DNA from: Chiridota heheva
Lineage: Eukaryota > Echinodermata > Holothuroidea > Apodida > Chiridotidae
NCBI GenBank assembly: GCA_020152595.1
Contig: JAIGNY010000719.1
Span: forward strand, 735,001 to 799,000
Direction: 5' to 3'
DNA: 64,000 bases
In this document: piece after piece, positions 26,940-49,000 of the stretch
How positions within the stretch are numbered: position 1 is the first letter of the stretch
Layout: each line of letters opens with the position of its first letter
Notes under the pieces: model-generated
The model's input: the letters and a program-made list of their open reading frames with translations, nothing else
The model's database searches: none
What the model was told of the DNA's origin: nothing
Translations under genes and position numbers: made by a program

Positions 26940-27505
26940 TAAAAATAGAAGTGCAATAAAAGATGCATAGGCCTAAGATATCCATGCAAATATTTGTTCA
27001 TACTTACAGTTTACCGTGGGTACTAAATGTTCGTGAAATGTGATTCTGTTCGTGTTATTAAATTCTACAGGTAAAACAAAACATTGTATTAATATGTTAA
27101 TATCAGGTAATTGAACAGGTTAAAAGGATACTTTACGCTGTATTTTTAGTTTCATTTCTTAAACTTGCATACTTTCCTACAAATTAAACATGTAATTTAC
27201 AGTCAGGATGCATAGAAGTATAGTTATGTTGGAAATAGATGTTTCAGAATGTTTTGTTTCTGCGTTGGAGGAGAAAAAAAAAGGGGGGGGGTATGGGGAT
27301 GGGTAGGGGAGAAACACCGCAACTTTTAGAGCAAATATATACGCCAATAAAATTAATAAGACAACTTCTGCATGATCATGATACATTTAAATGGAAAAGG
27401 TTTAATCCACTGCCTCGTGTCAATGGAATTGGGTCATATGAATAGAACAATATGGATAAATTGCTTCCAGCCAAAGCAGACGCTGGTGATTAGCTTTTAC
27501 TTTTA
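26940..27505. other. Unannotated sequence
   Basis: Only a G8 tract near 27,282 stands out. No gene recognised. Confidence 0.4.
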
Positions 27506-27506
27506 C

Positions 27507-27690
27507 AGACCTCCGTGGTGTAGTGGTTAGTGATTTGTTCTCTCACCCACACGTCCCGGGCTCGAATCCCGGTGGGTCTGCAACCAGTGAGTCACAACTG
27601 GTCATCAAAGGCCGAGGCCGTCTTGATATAATGTCCAGCACTGGGTGGTTTTGGGACGGTAAACCTTGCTATGCTATGCTACATGCTACA
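27507..27690 (+). mobile_element. tRNA-derived SINE B
   Basis: The tRNA-like head 27,507-27,580 pairs AGACC with GGTCT at its ends. It has an A box (TGGTGTAGTGGTTAG) and an intact B box (GGCTCGAATCC). The body shares CACAACTGGTCATCAAAGGCC with SINE A, so the two families are related. It ends near TGCTATGCTATGCTAC, a short tail repeat. Confidence 0.8.
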
Positions 27691-27984
27691 CAGTGGTAAT
27701 TTGTAATAAAATAGTCCAAAAATTGGATAATCAACAGATTAAACGCTCGTTTTGTAACGAATTAGTCCTAAATGATTCATCCCCTTAGCCGTCTCTTTAA
27801 TGGGCTTACTCAAGAAAGCTGTTTCTGTTGGTGAATATGAAATAGAGAATAATGTCTTTAGGAGAGAAGGTTCTAATAATTCAACAGTAGCCGCCGAAGT
27901 TGAAAGGTTGCCTCGTTCTCCGAAGAAACGCTTAAACATTTGAGCAAAAATAAATTTATGGCTGGTGCTTGTCCACGGATTTTA

Positions 27985-28205
27985 TGACGCAAGCGAATGA
28001 GATCATATGACCCCCTATCGCTTTCCTCTCCTTGGACGGATGCCAGTCCATCGCAGGTTAATTCCCAAGCAGTTCCGGTACTTATTATTTTTTTTTCTGA
28101 GTTGACTGGAGCAAGAAGAGTAAAGCTCAAGGACACATCGGAGCGCTTGAGACGGCGGCAGAACCAGGTACCTTTCGCGTACGAACACGACTCTTTAACC
28201 ACAGA
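27985..28205 (-). mobile_element. tRNA-derived SINE of the 'CCTTGAGC...TGCTCCAGTC' type, minus strand
   Basis: On the minus strand the order is a degenerate tRNA-like start (GTGGTTAAAGAGTCGTG, then GGTACCTGGTTCTGCC), TGTCCTTGAGCTTTACTC, CTTGCTCCAGTCAACTCAG, and the tail GCGATGGACTGGCATCCGTC. The last block also appears as part of the satellite array at 58.5-60.3 kb. Confidence 0.65.
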
Positions 28206-28209
28206 TTAT

Positions 28210-29655
28210 CACATGAAACAACACTTAACCATGGTAAATTTACTACACGTCTAACACAATGTATTACATAATTCTATGGTGAATTTACAACAATCGATCA
28301 ATAGGCTGAAAAATCCCTTGGGAAATTTCCAAAGGTACTTTTCCAGCAAAGATCATTATAAAAAGTCCCTCAATATGAGACATTGGTGAACCAGTTTTAA
28401 CTCATATAAAAGACTTGTATTTACCCACAGTTAACAATAATACAAAATAAACAAATGCGAATAACAATTCCCCAAAAATTCTAAATAAACGTTTGAATCA
28501 AACTATTTAAAAAATAAAACCACATGAAATACACACTAAATTGATCATATGAATTTGAGAAATATACTAATGCAGTTATAAATGTAAAGTTCTCAGATGA
28601 ACATTTTTTGTGTCAATTAACAGATTAATGTGCTCCGTCCATCACATTAAGTTTGCGACACTTTGCAATTCTACCAAAATTTCTACTCTAATCATGCTTG
28701 TTTTATCAAACATAGTAGGATCACAACTAAATAATATTGACATGAAGTATTTTTAAAGGGATATCTATTTCAACATCTTTCGAATCCCCAGCCATGTATG
28801 ATTTGTTTTTGAGATGATTAAACATAAGCAATAAAACTGTTCGTAAATGTATTGTACATTTACCACACAGCATTTGTGCAAGAAATGTAGTGTACCTTCA
28901 AGTACCTACAAATTACCATGACGCGTGCCACAGACATTCTGCTACAGTTGTACTATGCATGTACTACGCTTTCACTGCAGCAAATTTATGATAAATTTCT
29001 TCTAAAATTACCACCCAATGTGTACGACAAATACTAAACATATATTCCGGTTTATTGTAGTAAATGTGTGGTACATGTAGTACGTGTGGTACAATGTGTG
29101 GCACAGTGTTTCTTTTGCAAGTTATCCTATGATTCCAGTGAATCATCATATGGCTGGTTACAGTGCATATCTCAGACCTCTAGTTGTGTACATTTCTTAT
29201 GTATTTCATTATTGTTGCTCAGGTCAAATCTCTTTAAGTGATAGTTATCCTTGTTTACTGAGCAACAGAGGTATCTATTTTGGCTCGCTTAGTCGCAAGG
29301 AATTACATGAAAATTGAGCCACAATGGTTATCATTCAAAAGGGATGAGCACAGCATATAAGTTAAGAATAATTTGTTATAAAAAGACAGGAAAATTTTAG
29401 TTTAAGTTTATTACTCAGTACATTACATTAGTTAATTAGTTTAAATTAAGCAGTCTTAGAGTAGAGACAGTATAAGTTCAAGCAGTACTCTGAGCATAGC
29501 CATACCATAAGAACAGTGCAGTAACTTCCAAGAAGTGCAGTTATAAGACTTAGAATAGAAATAGACTATAAGCAGTGTGGTGAAAGATAGTCTAGTAAAT
29601 GCAGTTGCAGAGAAATAAAGTGTGTAAACTCAGCAGAACCTTGTCATTGTCTTCT
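28210..29655. other. Unannotated sequence; possible LTR relic at its end
   Basis: 29,390-29,640 has LTR-like composition: an AAATAAAG polyadenylation-type word at 29,612 followed by a GT-rich segment and CTTCTCC. No matching second LTR or coding part was found. Near 29,060-29,105, TGTGGTACATGTAGTACGTG recurs in variants. Confidence 0.35.
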
Positions 29656-29659
29656 CCTT

Positions 29660-30485
29660 AATGTCGTCAGTATACTGTAGTTTATTAACAGTGCGGATTT
29701 ACGTTACAATACCAAACAACATGCACTATACTCTGTTTTATTACTCTCCTAAGATATCGAACAAGATGTACTACACTCTGTATTTGTACTGTCCTAATAT
29801 ATCAAACAACATGTATGTACTACACTCTGTTTTAGTACTGTCCTAACATACCAAACAACATGCACTATATTCTGTTTTAATACTGTCCTAACATATCGAA
29901 CAATATGTCCTACACTCTGTTTGAGTACTTTCCAAAGATAGCGAACACAATGTGCTGCATTTGGTCTTAGGGCTGTCCTTAACATTCCAAACAACGTGTA
30001 CTATACTCTGTTTTAGTACTGTCCTAATACATCGAATATTATATAATTCACTCCGTTTTAGTACTGTCCTAAAATATCGAACAACATGTGTTACACTCTG
30101 TCTTAGTACTGCCATAACATACCATACAACATGAACACAATTCTGTTTTAAATATTGTCCTGTTATATCGAACAGTATATACTACACTCTGTTTTAGTAC
30201 TATCCTAACATATCAAAAAATATGTACTACACTCTGTTTTAGTACTATCCTAACATATCAAAAAATATGTACTACACTCTGTTTTAGTACTATCCTAACA
30301 TATCAAAAAATATGTACTACACTCTGTTTTAGTACTATCCTAACATATCAAAAAATATGTACTACACTCTGTTTTTGTACTATTCTAACTATCGAACAAC
30401 ATGTACTACACTCTGTTTTAGTATTATCCTAATATACCACACAAAATGTACTACACTCTGTTGTAGTATGCCCTAACATATCGAA
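29660..30485. repeat. 45-bp minisatellite, about 18 units
   Basis: The unit carries TACTACACTCTGTTTTAGTA, then CTATCCTAACATATC. Units between 30,180 and 30,370 are almost identical and exactly 45 bases apart; outer units are diverged, as expected for expansion in the middle. Since 45 is divisible by three, it creates open frames on both strands that I do not regard as genes. It ends about 200 bases upstream of the OATP start codon. Confidence 0.9.
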
Positions 30486-30654
30486 CGAATGATCAGAAAA
30501 TATTCTACAAGTATTTAAGATGAATTTGATGTTAAATGATGACCTCTAGCTGTCTAGTCTGATTTCAGTTCTTTATACATACATATATAGTATCATTGGT
30601 GTAAATATGGAGGAAGATAGCTATGGAAATTTTCTACACTATTGTTTCCTTTTC

Positions 30655-30656
30655 AG
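30655..30656 (+). promoter_or_regulatory. Probable 3' splice acceptor of a 5'-UTR intron
   Basis: A pyrimidine-rich run TTGTTTCCTTTTCAG ends 24 bases upstream of the OATP ATG. This suggests that at least one non-coding exon and the promoter lie further upstream, perhaps beyond the minisatellite. Confidence 0.5.
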
Positions 30657-30680
30657 AAATACTGAAATTAGAAAATCAAG

Positions 30681-39301
<8,621 letters not shown>

Positions 39302-40200
39302 TAATTTAAATATATTCTTATATCATATTATTGGAGAAATATATATCATCTTTGAAGGAAAACATTCAGAGGTGGTAAAATGGATAAATGCACTTCGCCA
39401 AAACATTTTTTACATATGGTTACACTCCTCTGTTTTATATGCGTATGAAACACATGTTTCATTGTTTGCATAAGGAGTAATCAGCTACTGGACGTTACTA
39501 GCGCGTCCACAATATAATTTTTCAAACCGAGTGTAGCGGAGCCTGATTTCTTCAATATTCCGACCAATCAACTGTTAGTGGAATTTCTCATTTGCTACTT
39601 GACTAATTGCAAATTGCATTTGCTGGAGAAAATTATTAACTAACGATGTAACAGGAATTGTAACGTACGTATAATTAGCGTTTGAAAAGATACGTTTGGT
39701 CCCATACTGTACGTGAATTATGAAGAGGAGAAAGAATCACCTAGTATTTGATTGGTCGTTAAAATTAATTCAGTATGGTGCATAATGGACACATGAATTT
39801 TGGTTATGTGCCATTATTATTATGAAGTGTTCTAAGAGAGGGGTGTGGGCTTAAAATAATGGAACCTTTTATCGTGGTGTCTGTTTCTCCGAGTAGGCCG
39901 ATGACTTTTGGTATGATGATTATGATCAAAGCTTTTGTGGACTTTTAACATATTACAAATACTTTGAACGAATATGCTTACTCGCCGTTTCATCGCAGAC
40001 ATTGTTCTCGATTCAGTTCCGCGTACTGGTCAGCTACCGTGTTAACGAGCACGAAAATATACAATACAATTGATTTATTTTAGATTGGTCCAACTAGTTG
40101 TCAATATACCCAAAACCAATTAATACCCGCCACGGAAGTGGTGTTTGTAAAATTTATCGTAAATCACTGTAGGACGTCAAGCAATTTTATTGAGATTTTC
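39302..40200 (+). other. 3' flank of the OATP gene
   Basis: The part from about 39,480 to 40,160 matches the flank of the decayed copy (17,170-17,870). No canonical AATAAA follows the stop closely; the one at 39,257 overlaps the coding end. Confidence 0.5.
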
Positions 40201-40514
40201 AGCATTGTAAATGAAAAGTAGCATTAAAAACTGCTACCAAGAAGAATATTATCGCTTAGTTTGTGCTGAGCGTCAAATGTATGACAATACAGAAAGCGCC
40301 ATCTTTTGACTGCAAAATGTGGTGGGAGTTGACGTAGTAAGGCAAACGCAGTCAGTATGTAACGTAGTAAGCGAACAATGATTAGGACTAAACTTTTGGA
40401 AAAAGTGTGGTCGAGAATTATCTTCTTAGTTGAAACTATTCGAGCCATTGGTCCATAGTGCTTACCCACGGTTTCCTTGGCTTAAACAGGTCAACTCTTG
40501 CGCAATGATTGTAT

Positions 40515-40655
40515 TTTACAGCTGAGTGGACTGAAGCAAGTAGAGTTTTAGTGTCTTGCTCAAGAGTACATTGCGGCGGGAATCGAAACCGGTACCTTTT
40601 GAAAACGAGCATGACTTCTTAATTACTGAGCCACTGCACTGCACTAGAAATCTAT
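40515..40655 (-). mobile_element. tRNA-derived SINE, minus strand
   Basis: On the minus strand: GCAGTGGCTCAGTAATTAAG (A-box-like), GGTTTCGATTCC (B-box-like), then TACTCTTGAGCAAGACACTA and ACTTGCTTCAGTCCACTCAG. It has the same layout as the element at 27,985-28,205. Confidence 0.65.
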
Positions 40656-40659
40656 TATG

Positions 40660-42490
40660 CGTTGTCTTTAAACGTTGAGAAGACGTTAAACAACTTGTTG
40701 AGCCAACAACGCGCTCAATATTAACCAATTTCCAAACGCTTTAATCCAACATGTGTCATTGTATTCTTTAGGTTGTAAGCTGGTTCAAATAACTTAATCA
40801 ATCGAAGACAAGAAACAAAAGATACGTATTTGAAAGAGGTTAAACGAAACCATTTGTGAAAATATTTATATATATTATGTATATTACAGCTGACTGTAGA
40901 CAGCAACAGAGAAGAACATTTATATACAAACATAATCAATATTTAAAAACATTTTGTAAAATTAAACATTCCCACTTGTGTATGGAAACTACATTTAGTT
41001 ATATACACTAATCTATACTGCCCATATTTCTTACCCTTGAAGGGAATGTGGGACATTCAATAATTAATGTTTGAGCAACATGAACTTTATTTTGTGATGA
41101 TATCTAAGAACACCACTTTATACAGATTGTTTAAACCAGCATGTGAAGTACACAACCCCATACATGGTATGTTTGACTATAATCCTAGACTGTTATAGAC
41201 AATTAACCCAGTTAAATCATGTTCTTATGTATTTTGTATATGTCGTTTCCGATTTTCTCTTTTTATTTTTTTTAATTTATATATACATTTTATTATCATA
41301 TTTGCTATTATTATTATTGCATTTATTAATATATTTGCAATGATTATTGCCAAAATCTATTTAAATAAGCATTGGCGATGTACAAATAAAATACTACATT
41401 AATACATATATACAACAAAAGGTAAGAAAACTAGCCATAACATGATTAATGTAACTAAGTATAAATTATTTTAATAAAACATAATGCAGAAAAAAATCGA
41501 ATATAAGTGAAACTAGAGAAGATTTAAAAGCGAGTACATAAGAACAATACACCGATACCAATAAAAGGCACACAAACTTGAAGCACTTTAAAATTATATT
41601 ACTATCAAAGTCTGGTGCTTTATTATGCAACGATTGATAGATAAATATAAGTATTTTGAACTGAAACCTGATTCCCACAGATAGCCGATGAAAGTAGGCA
41701 GGGTGCGAAAGACGTACAACATCTCTGTTAATCTACAAATGTTGGGTTTGCCAGATCTTCAAAACAATGCATAAGTTACAATTTGACTGATTACCGACAA
41801 GTTGAAGCAATGTTCCGCAACGAACTTTGCTTTTATTTCTTATGATCGTTATCAATACTTTCTGAACTCAAAAGATTTCAAGGAGGGAAAATATATTCAC
41901 TTCAACCAATAACCAAATCATGCACCCAAGTCCAGAGAAGAAAATTATATACACTTTTAGAAAAGTATTACTACATCGGAAACTTTCATTCAGTTGCACT
42001 GCTTCCTTAGATTTGACTCGGACCATAATTGTGTGGTTAGACGAATCCAGACAAAATACGTTTTAACATACAAGTTATAGCAATAAACATATTATAAGGT
42101 ATATAACTATGGGAATGGTTTGCTTTTTATGCTCAACAATCTTATCACACTGCATCGCAGTGAATCAGTCCACATTGGAAGCCCGTTGGCAGGTTTAAAC
42201 ATGTGGGGTGCTAAGAATGGATATATTCAATCTTCATCGCATTGAGTAACAATAAACCGGATTTTGGAGGCTTTTTCTAGTGCCTCTTTCAAATTATAAG
42301 GTGCCAAATGGGAAATTGCCTTTAAAGTTATCTCAATCAACCCACTTTTGCGTATGTAAATTAACGATTCGCAACTTTGTTGCTGAAGGATAAGTTTATA
42401 AATATAAGTACAGTATCATGACTTGTTGTATTGGTTTTATAAAATGGTCTTTATAAAATAGTTTCCTAAAATGTTTGTTTCATCAACAAT
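40660..42490. other. Unannotated AT-rich sequence
   Basis: Nothing recognised. The hydrophobic open frame at 41,143-41,343 is low-complexity T-rich sequence. Confidence 0.4.
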
Positions 42491-42496
42491 TTGCAG

Positions 42497-42579
42497 CCTC
42501 TTCGGCCATTCGCACGGCTACTAATATTGAGAGATCGAAAATGAAGCTTCCTGGTCTAAATGGCAAAGTGTGTGTAAAG
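42497..42579 (+). other. Candidate solitary coding exon, short-chain-dehydrogenase-like start
   Basis: An acceptor AATTTGCAG precedes the segment and a donor AAAG|GTAACC follows it. An ATG at 42,541 gives MKLPGLNGKVCVK ending exactly at the donor in phase 0. GLNGKVCV resembles the first strand of short-chain dehydrogenases, but only 13 codons are present. I found no following exon with the TGxxxGIG motif before the fold-back element. It may be a chance match or a relic. Confidence 0.2.
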
Positions 42580-42684
42580 GTAACCATCATTCCTGGCCAG
42601 TTATATTTGAGTATAAAACAAATAATTAATTTAACATAGTAGACAAAAATGCACCTTAGACTGATAATCTAATAGGCATTATGT

Positions 42685-43217
42685 CAGTTCGGGAGCAGCC
42701 CAAAAAACTGGGTACTTTAAAATACCCCAAAAATTGGGTACTTTATGTATTACGTCATCGCATAAGCCTACACATTTGACTAGCCCACACTAAATATATG
42801 AGGTTTCTCATTTTCCGCTCCGGATTGTCCAAAATTTCAATAAAGATCCTAAAATTTTGGAGACTGATAGTAAATATATAATCAAAACTTTTTGCCGCTT
42901 TTTATATTCACGGCTGCCTTTTTGAGAAAATTAATAAAACAGATTATAAGCAGTCTGTTTTGTTCATTTTCTCAAAATTGCGATGGTGAATTTCAAAAAG
43001 CAGCGGCAAAAAGTTTTGAATATATATTTACTATCCGTCTCCAAAATTTCAGGATATCCATTGAAATTTTGGACAATCCGGAGCGAAAAATGAGAAACCC
43101 CATATGTTTAGTGTGGGCTAGTCAAATATGTAGGCTCATGCAATGACGTAATACATAGAAGTACCCAATTTTTTGGGTATTTCAAAGTACCCAGTTTTTT
43201 GGGTTGCTCCCGAACTG
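42685..43217. mobile_element. Fold-back MITE, ~533 bp, near-complete palindrome
   Basis: CAGTTCGGGAGCAGCCCAAA at the left is the inverse of the right end, TTTGGGTTGCTCCCGAACTG in effect, and the match continues inward for about 240 bases at high identity. ATTGGGTACTT, GACTAGCCCACACTAAA and CAAAACTTTTTGCCGC are all mirrored. The centre is near 42,950. TATGT flanks both sides (left before CAGTT, right after AACTG), giving a probable 5-bp target duplication. The palindrome creates the open frame at 42,892-43,146, which is not a gene. Confidence 0.9.
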
Positions 43218-43219
43218 TA

Positions 43220-46005
43220 TGTTTTGGGTTACCGGTTTTAAAACAACAGGAAAGCAGCGCTTAAGAAAATAACCTTTATTTAAAGATGATTGCGACACTT
43301 GCTTCGTCCTAAATTGATCTACCTACTTGGACATCCCACAGTAAGTTAAAATACAAATACATTGTTATAGCATCCATAATCGAGACAAATTTACATCTAA
43401 GGTTAAAAAGAAACATGTAGGGGGAGTTTTCTATCAAGATTATAGTTTGCGTAAAACTACCAAACTTTTCTAATAAAAAGTTTTTTTTTCTGAGTAAGCT
43501 CAACACATCAAGTAAGCTTAAGTCAATGAATGTATAACACATCAAGTATAAGTAAAACTAGGATATTTGTTTTACTTTATATGCGGTACGAAAAGTGCAA
43601 AATTACGTTTGCTCTTCAAATATTGTTCTTCAAAAAGAATTTTTGAATATAGACAAACGAAGGCAATGATTACAAAAATAAGTTTTCTATGTCACCAGAA
43701 AGTGAAATTTCTTCACTTTTTTAGAAAGTTTTCAATGAGATTAATCTTGTACAATATTGTGTTTGCAATTTTTACACTGTTTTCTTTTAATGATAAGCTA
43801 AAAAATGTATCGGTGAGAGTGATTCATACAGAATAAATCAAATTAAATCCTTTATACCTCTTTTCAATATATCTTTAAAATGTTTTATCGCAACGCTGAT
43901 TTTTGCTGGTGAAAATAATTATTGTTTGTTTATTACGTTCGTGGTACAATCCATTTTCTAAAAATTTACTGTAAGTTGATCAATCTTCCAAAATTTTTTG
44001 TTTCCCTTTAAATCATTTTTCTCATCATTCCATTCCATTACGTTTATCTCAATTGACAAATCTCTTCGACAGTTTTAAAGGCTTTTATTGTGTTTTCTCT
44101 GCTCTTGACCAGTTATTGATAATTTGCATTGTGTATTTTGATAACTGGTTAATTTTCAAATGTTACGGTTTTGAGCAGAAATGGCAACTTGAACTAAATT
44201 ACACGTAAATCCTTCACAATATATGGCAATAGTTGGCCAATGTTATAGACGCGTGTAGTGTGCTATTGACTGCGTCAAAGATATTTGCACTTATTTTGCT
44301 GTTGTTGCGTCTTTATCACATTAGTTGCTACCTCCTTTGGTCACAATGTGCATATAAATTAACAAAGGGCTACCGACACTGGTTTGGGATTGGGAAAGGG
44401 GAAAAAACTTACTGTTTTCCATCGAAAGACGAAGCAAAGACTAATTACAATTATTTCTTTGCAAATTATATCCCCCGGTATCCCTCACCCGAACCCTTAT
44501 CTCATGACAATGTTACGTTTGTTCTCAGCAAAATGTCACAATATTCTTCATACTGGTTTAATCTTCCCTGGTTCTCCTCAAAATCACTTTTTAATTTAGG
44601 AGGATAAACTCATATCGAACGGAATAGGTATGGGTCCGAGAGTGTCCTATCTGATAAATGGTGTTCTCTGAATAAACAGAAGACTGTAGGTCTTTGTGCA
44701 CCTCCAGTGACAAGCCTCGCTGAGCATAGAATAATTAGTTTAATTGATGCATTTACGATCAGAAAGTATTTGCTAATATCAAGGCCAACACTTGAAATGG
44801 AACTACCCGTTAAGAAATTAAGAGTATTATGGATATTTGTCACTATCTATGGAAACAAAGGCAGTAAAAACACAAAACTTTGAAAGAAAAGGATAATATC
44901 TTTTTGTTCTTCTGTCTATCTTCGATAGCATCGACTGGTGGATATTTGATAGCGTACATTATCTTAAAATTAGAAAAGGCCGACAAAATACAAGACACGC
45001 AGTAAACAATACAGTGAATCACAAGGACTATGATCAAATATGTTTTAAGATTTCTGAAAAGGTAAAACAACACCAATTTCAAACCAACGAAACAAGCGGA
45101 GATTATGTACCTAAAAAGCATTTAAAGTGACACTATAATACTGATTTTTTTTCCATTCTAACGAGAAAAAACTTGAAAGTATTTACAAAATGTCGGAAAT
45201 GCAAGAACAGCAAATATCATCTCCGAAATCTACCCGAAAATCTGACGAATTGAAGGCCATACCAATGATTTGAAGAACTCTATGCGTGTGTAAGGAAACA
45301 CGTGAATCTGCGTGATGTACACCGATGAAGAAATGATGGCTGTAACTAGAAGTGTGTCGCACAAAATGTACTTAAAGATGAATAAGTTTGGTTTGTACTT
45401 TCTCCGATTCTATTTCGCTACGACGTAGAAAAAAATTACACATTATAAGATGCCCAACACCGATAGAGCAATTTGCAAATGGGGGTGAAATTCACGAAGC
45501 AGCACTTCGACACCTATGACTGTATAATCATCTACAGAAGACAAGCTTGATAAGGAAAAGTATTCAACGCTAAAATAGTAATCTTGGTCCCGGATTCCTG
45601 AAAGTTGTTGCGCACAGTGCGATTGATTATCCATATTTCTTGTGATGATGTGATACAGCAAGAAGATAATATACTGCGGTGAAACGGTTTGGTGCTGCTA
45701 CTATACAACTACAAGCTATCGTCAACACAACTACACGCCTTCCCCAATACAACCAGGGATCTGTTATCATCATTTATACAACTACAGGGTACTCGCATTC
45801 CCCAGTAATGAAAGTCAAAATAGATTACGTACATAACTCAGATCCTTGATCATCCATCATTGTATATAATTGTTGTTTTTCTGCGTGACATCCTTTGAAA
45901 CCAAAAGTGCTAACAAGCCACCTATGAACTAATAGACAACAGGTGAGGGCTCGATTCGTCAAATTGATATACACGTTTACTGGGGAAATGTATAAAAGAA
46001 AGCAA
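43220..46005. other. Unannotated AT-rich sequence
   Basis: Two frames (44,233-44,607 + and 44,843-45,121 -) contain hydrophobic runs but no family features. No RNA or repeat was recognised. Confidence 0.4.
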
Positions 46006-46009
46006 ATGG

Positions 46010-49000
46010 CACGCCCATGAGAGTGCAAATGCCACTCACACAAGAAAGCAAATGACACGCTTACAAGAAAGCAAGTGGCACGCTCACAATAAAGCAGCTC
46101 GCACGCTCACAAGAAAGCAAATGGCACGCCTACAAGAAAGCACATAAAGCAAATGGCACACACACACAACAAATCGAATGGCACACACACAACAAAGCGA
46201 ATGGCACACACACACAAGAAAGCGAATGGCAGACACACAAGAAAGCGAATGGCAGACACACAAGAAAGCGAATGGCACACACACAACAAAGCGAATGGCA
46301 GACACACAACAAAGCGAATGGCAGACACACAAGAAAGCGAATGGCACACACACAAGAAAGCGAATGGCACACACAAGAAAGCGAATGGCAGACACACAAG
46401 AAAGCGAATGGCACACACACAAGAAAGCAAATGGCACGCCCACAAGAAAGCACATAAAGCGAATGGCACACACACAAGAAAGCGAATGGCACACACACAA
46501 GAAAGCGAATGGCACACACACACAAGAAAGGAATGGCAGACACACAAGAAAGGAATGGCAGACACACAAGAAAGGAATGGCACACACACAACAAAGCAGA
46601 ATGGCAGACACACAACAAAGGAATGGCAGACACACAAGAAAGCAGAATGGCACACACACAACAAAGGAATGGCAGACACACAAGAAAGGAATGGCAGACA
46701 CACAAGAAAGGAATGGCACACACACAAGAAAGGAATGGCACACACACAAGAAAGGAATGGCAGACACACAAGAAAGCGAATGGCACACACACAACAAAGC
46801 GAATGGCAGACACACAAGAAAGCGAATGGCAGACACACAACAAAGCGAATGGCAGACACACAAGAAAGCGAATGGCACACACACAACAAAGCGAATGGCA
46901 GACACACAAGAAAGCGAATGGCAGACACACAAGAAAGGAATGGCACACACACAAGAAAGGAATGGCACACACAAAAGAAAAGAATGGCAGACACACAAGA
47001 AAGCGAATGGCAGACACACAAGAAAGGAATGGCACACACACAAGAAAGGAATGGCACACACACAAGAAAGGAATGGCACACACACACAAGAAAGGAATGG
47101 CAGACACACAAGAAAGCAGAATGGCAGACACACAAGAAAGTTGAATGGCACACACACAAGAAAGGAATGGCAGACACACAAGAAAGCCAGAATGGCACAC
47201 ACACAAGAAAGGAATGGCAGACACACAAGAAAGCCAGAATGGCACACACACAAGAAAGCAGAATGGCAGACACACAAGAAAGAGATGGCACACACACAAG
47301 AAAGCGAATGGCACACATACAAGAAAACGAATGGCACACACACAAGAAAGCGAATGGCACACACACAAGAAAGCGAATGGCACACACACAAGAAAGGAAT
47401 GCACACACACACAAGAAAGGAATGGCAGACACACAAGAAAGGAATGGCACACACACAAGAAAGCAGAATGGCAGACACACAAGAAAGCAGAATGGCACGC
47501 ACACAAGAAAGGAATGGCACACACACAAGAAAGGAATGGCACACACACAAGAAAGGAATGGCAGACACACAAGAAAGCGAATGGCACGCACACAAGAAAG
47601 CGAATGGCACACACACAAGAAAGCGAATGGCACACACACAAGAAAGCGAATGGCAGACACACAAGAAAGCGAATGGCACGCACACAAGAAAGCGAATGGC
47701 ACACACACAAGAAAGCGAATGGCACACATACAAGAAAGCGAATGGCAGACACACAAGAAAGCGAATGGCACGCACACAAGAAAGCAAGTGGCACGCTCAC
47801 AATAAAGCAGCTGCACGCTCACAAGAAAGCAAATGGCACGCCTACAAGAAAGCACATAAAGCAAATGGCACACACACACAACAAAGCGAATGGCACACAC
47901 ACAACAAAGCGAATGGCACACACACACAAGAAAGCGAATGGCACACACACAACAAAGCGAATGGCACACACACACAAGAAAGCGAATGGCAGACACACAA
48001 GAAAGCGAATGGCAGACACACAAGAAAGCGAATGGCACACACACAACAAAGCGAATGGCAGACACACAAGAAAGCGAATGGCAGACACACAAGAAAGCGA
48101 ATGGCAGACACACAAGAAAGCGAATGGCACACACACACAAGAAAGCGAATGGCAGACACACAAGAAAGCGAATGGCAGACACACAAGAAAGCGAATGGCA
48201 CACATACAAGAAAGCGAATGGCACACACACAACAAAGCGAATGGCAGACACACAAGAAAGCAGAATGGCACACACACAACAAAGGAATGGCAGACACACA
48301 AGAAAGGAATGGCAGACACACAAGAAAGCGAATGGCACACACACAACAAAGCGAATGGCAGACACACAAGAAAGCGAATGGCAGACACACAAGAAAGCGA
48401 ATGGCACACACACACAAGAAAGCGAATGGCAGACACACAAGAAAGCGAATGGCACACACACAACAAAGCGAATGGCAGACACACAACAAAGCGAATGGCA
48501 GACACACAAGAAAGCGAATGGCACACACACAAGAAAGCGAATGGCACACACACACAAGAAAGCGAATGGCAGACACACAAGAAAGCAGAATGGCACACAC
48601 ACAAGAAAGGAATGGCAGACACACAAGAAAGCGAATGGCACACACACAAGAAAAGAATGGCACACACACAAGAAAGCGAATGGCACACACACAAGAAAGC
48701 AGAATGGCACACACACACAAGAAAGCGAATGGCAGACACACAAGAAAGCGAATGGCAGACACACAAGAAAGCGAATGGCACGCACACAAGAAAGCGAATG
48801 GCACACACACAAGAAAGCGAATGGCACACATACAAGAAAGCGAATGGCAGACACACAAGAAAGCGAATGGCACGCACACAAGAAAGCGAATGGCACACAC
48901 ACAAGAAAGCGAATGGCACACACAAGAAAGCGAATGACACGTACACAAGAAAGCGAATGGCACACACACAAGAAAGCGAATGGCACACATACAAGAAAGC

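Noticed and set aside
26466..27580. Two functional tRNA genes
   Set aside because: The tRNA-like heads are followed by a shared body and simple-repeat tail, and one B box is a base short. They are SINEs.
42892..43146. Small protein inside the 42.7-43.2 kb region
   Set aside because: It lies wholly within the palindromic fold-back element.
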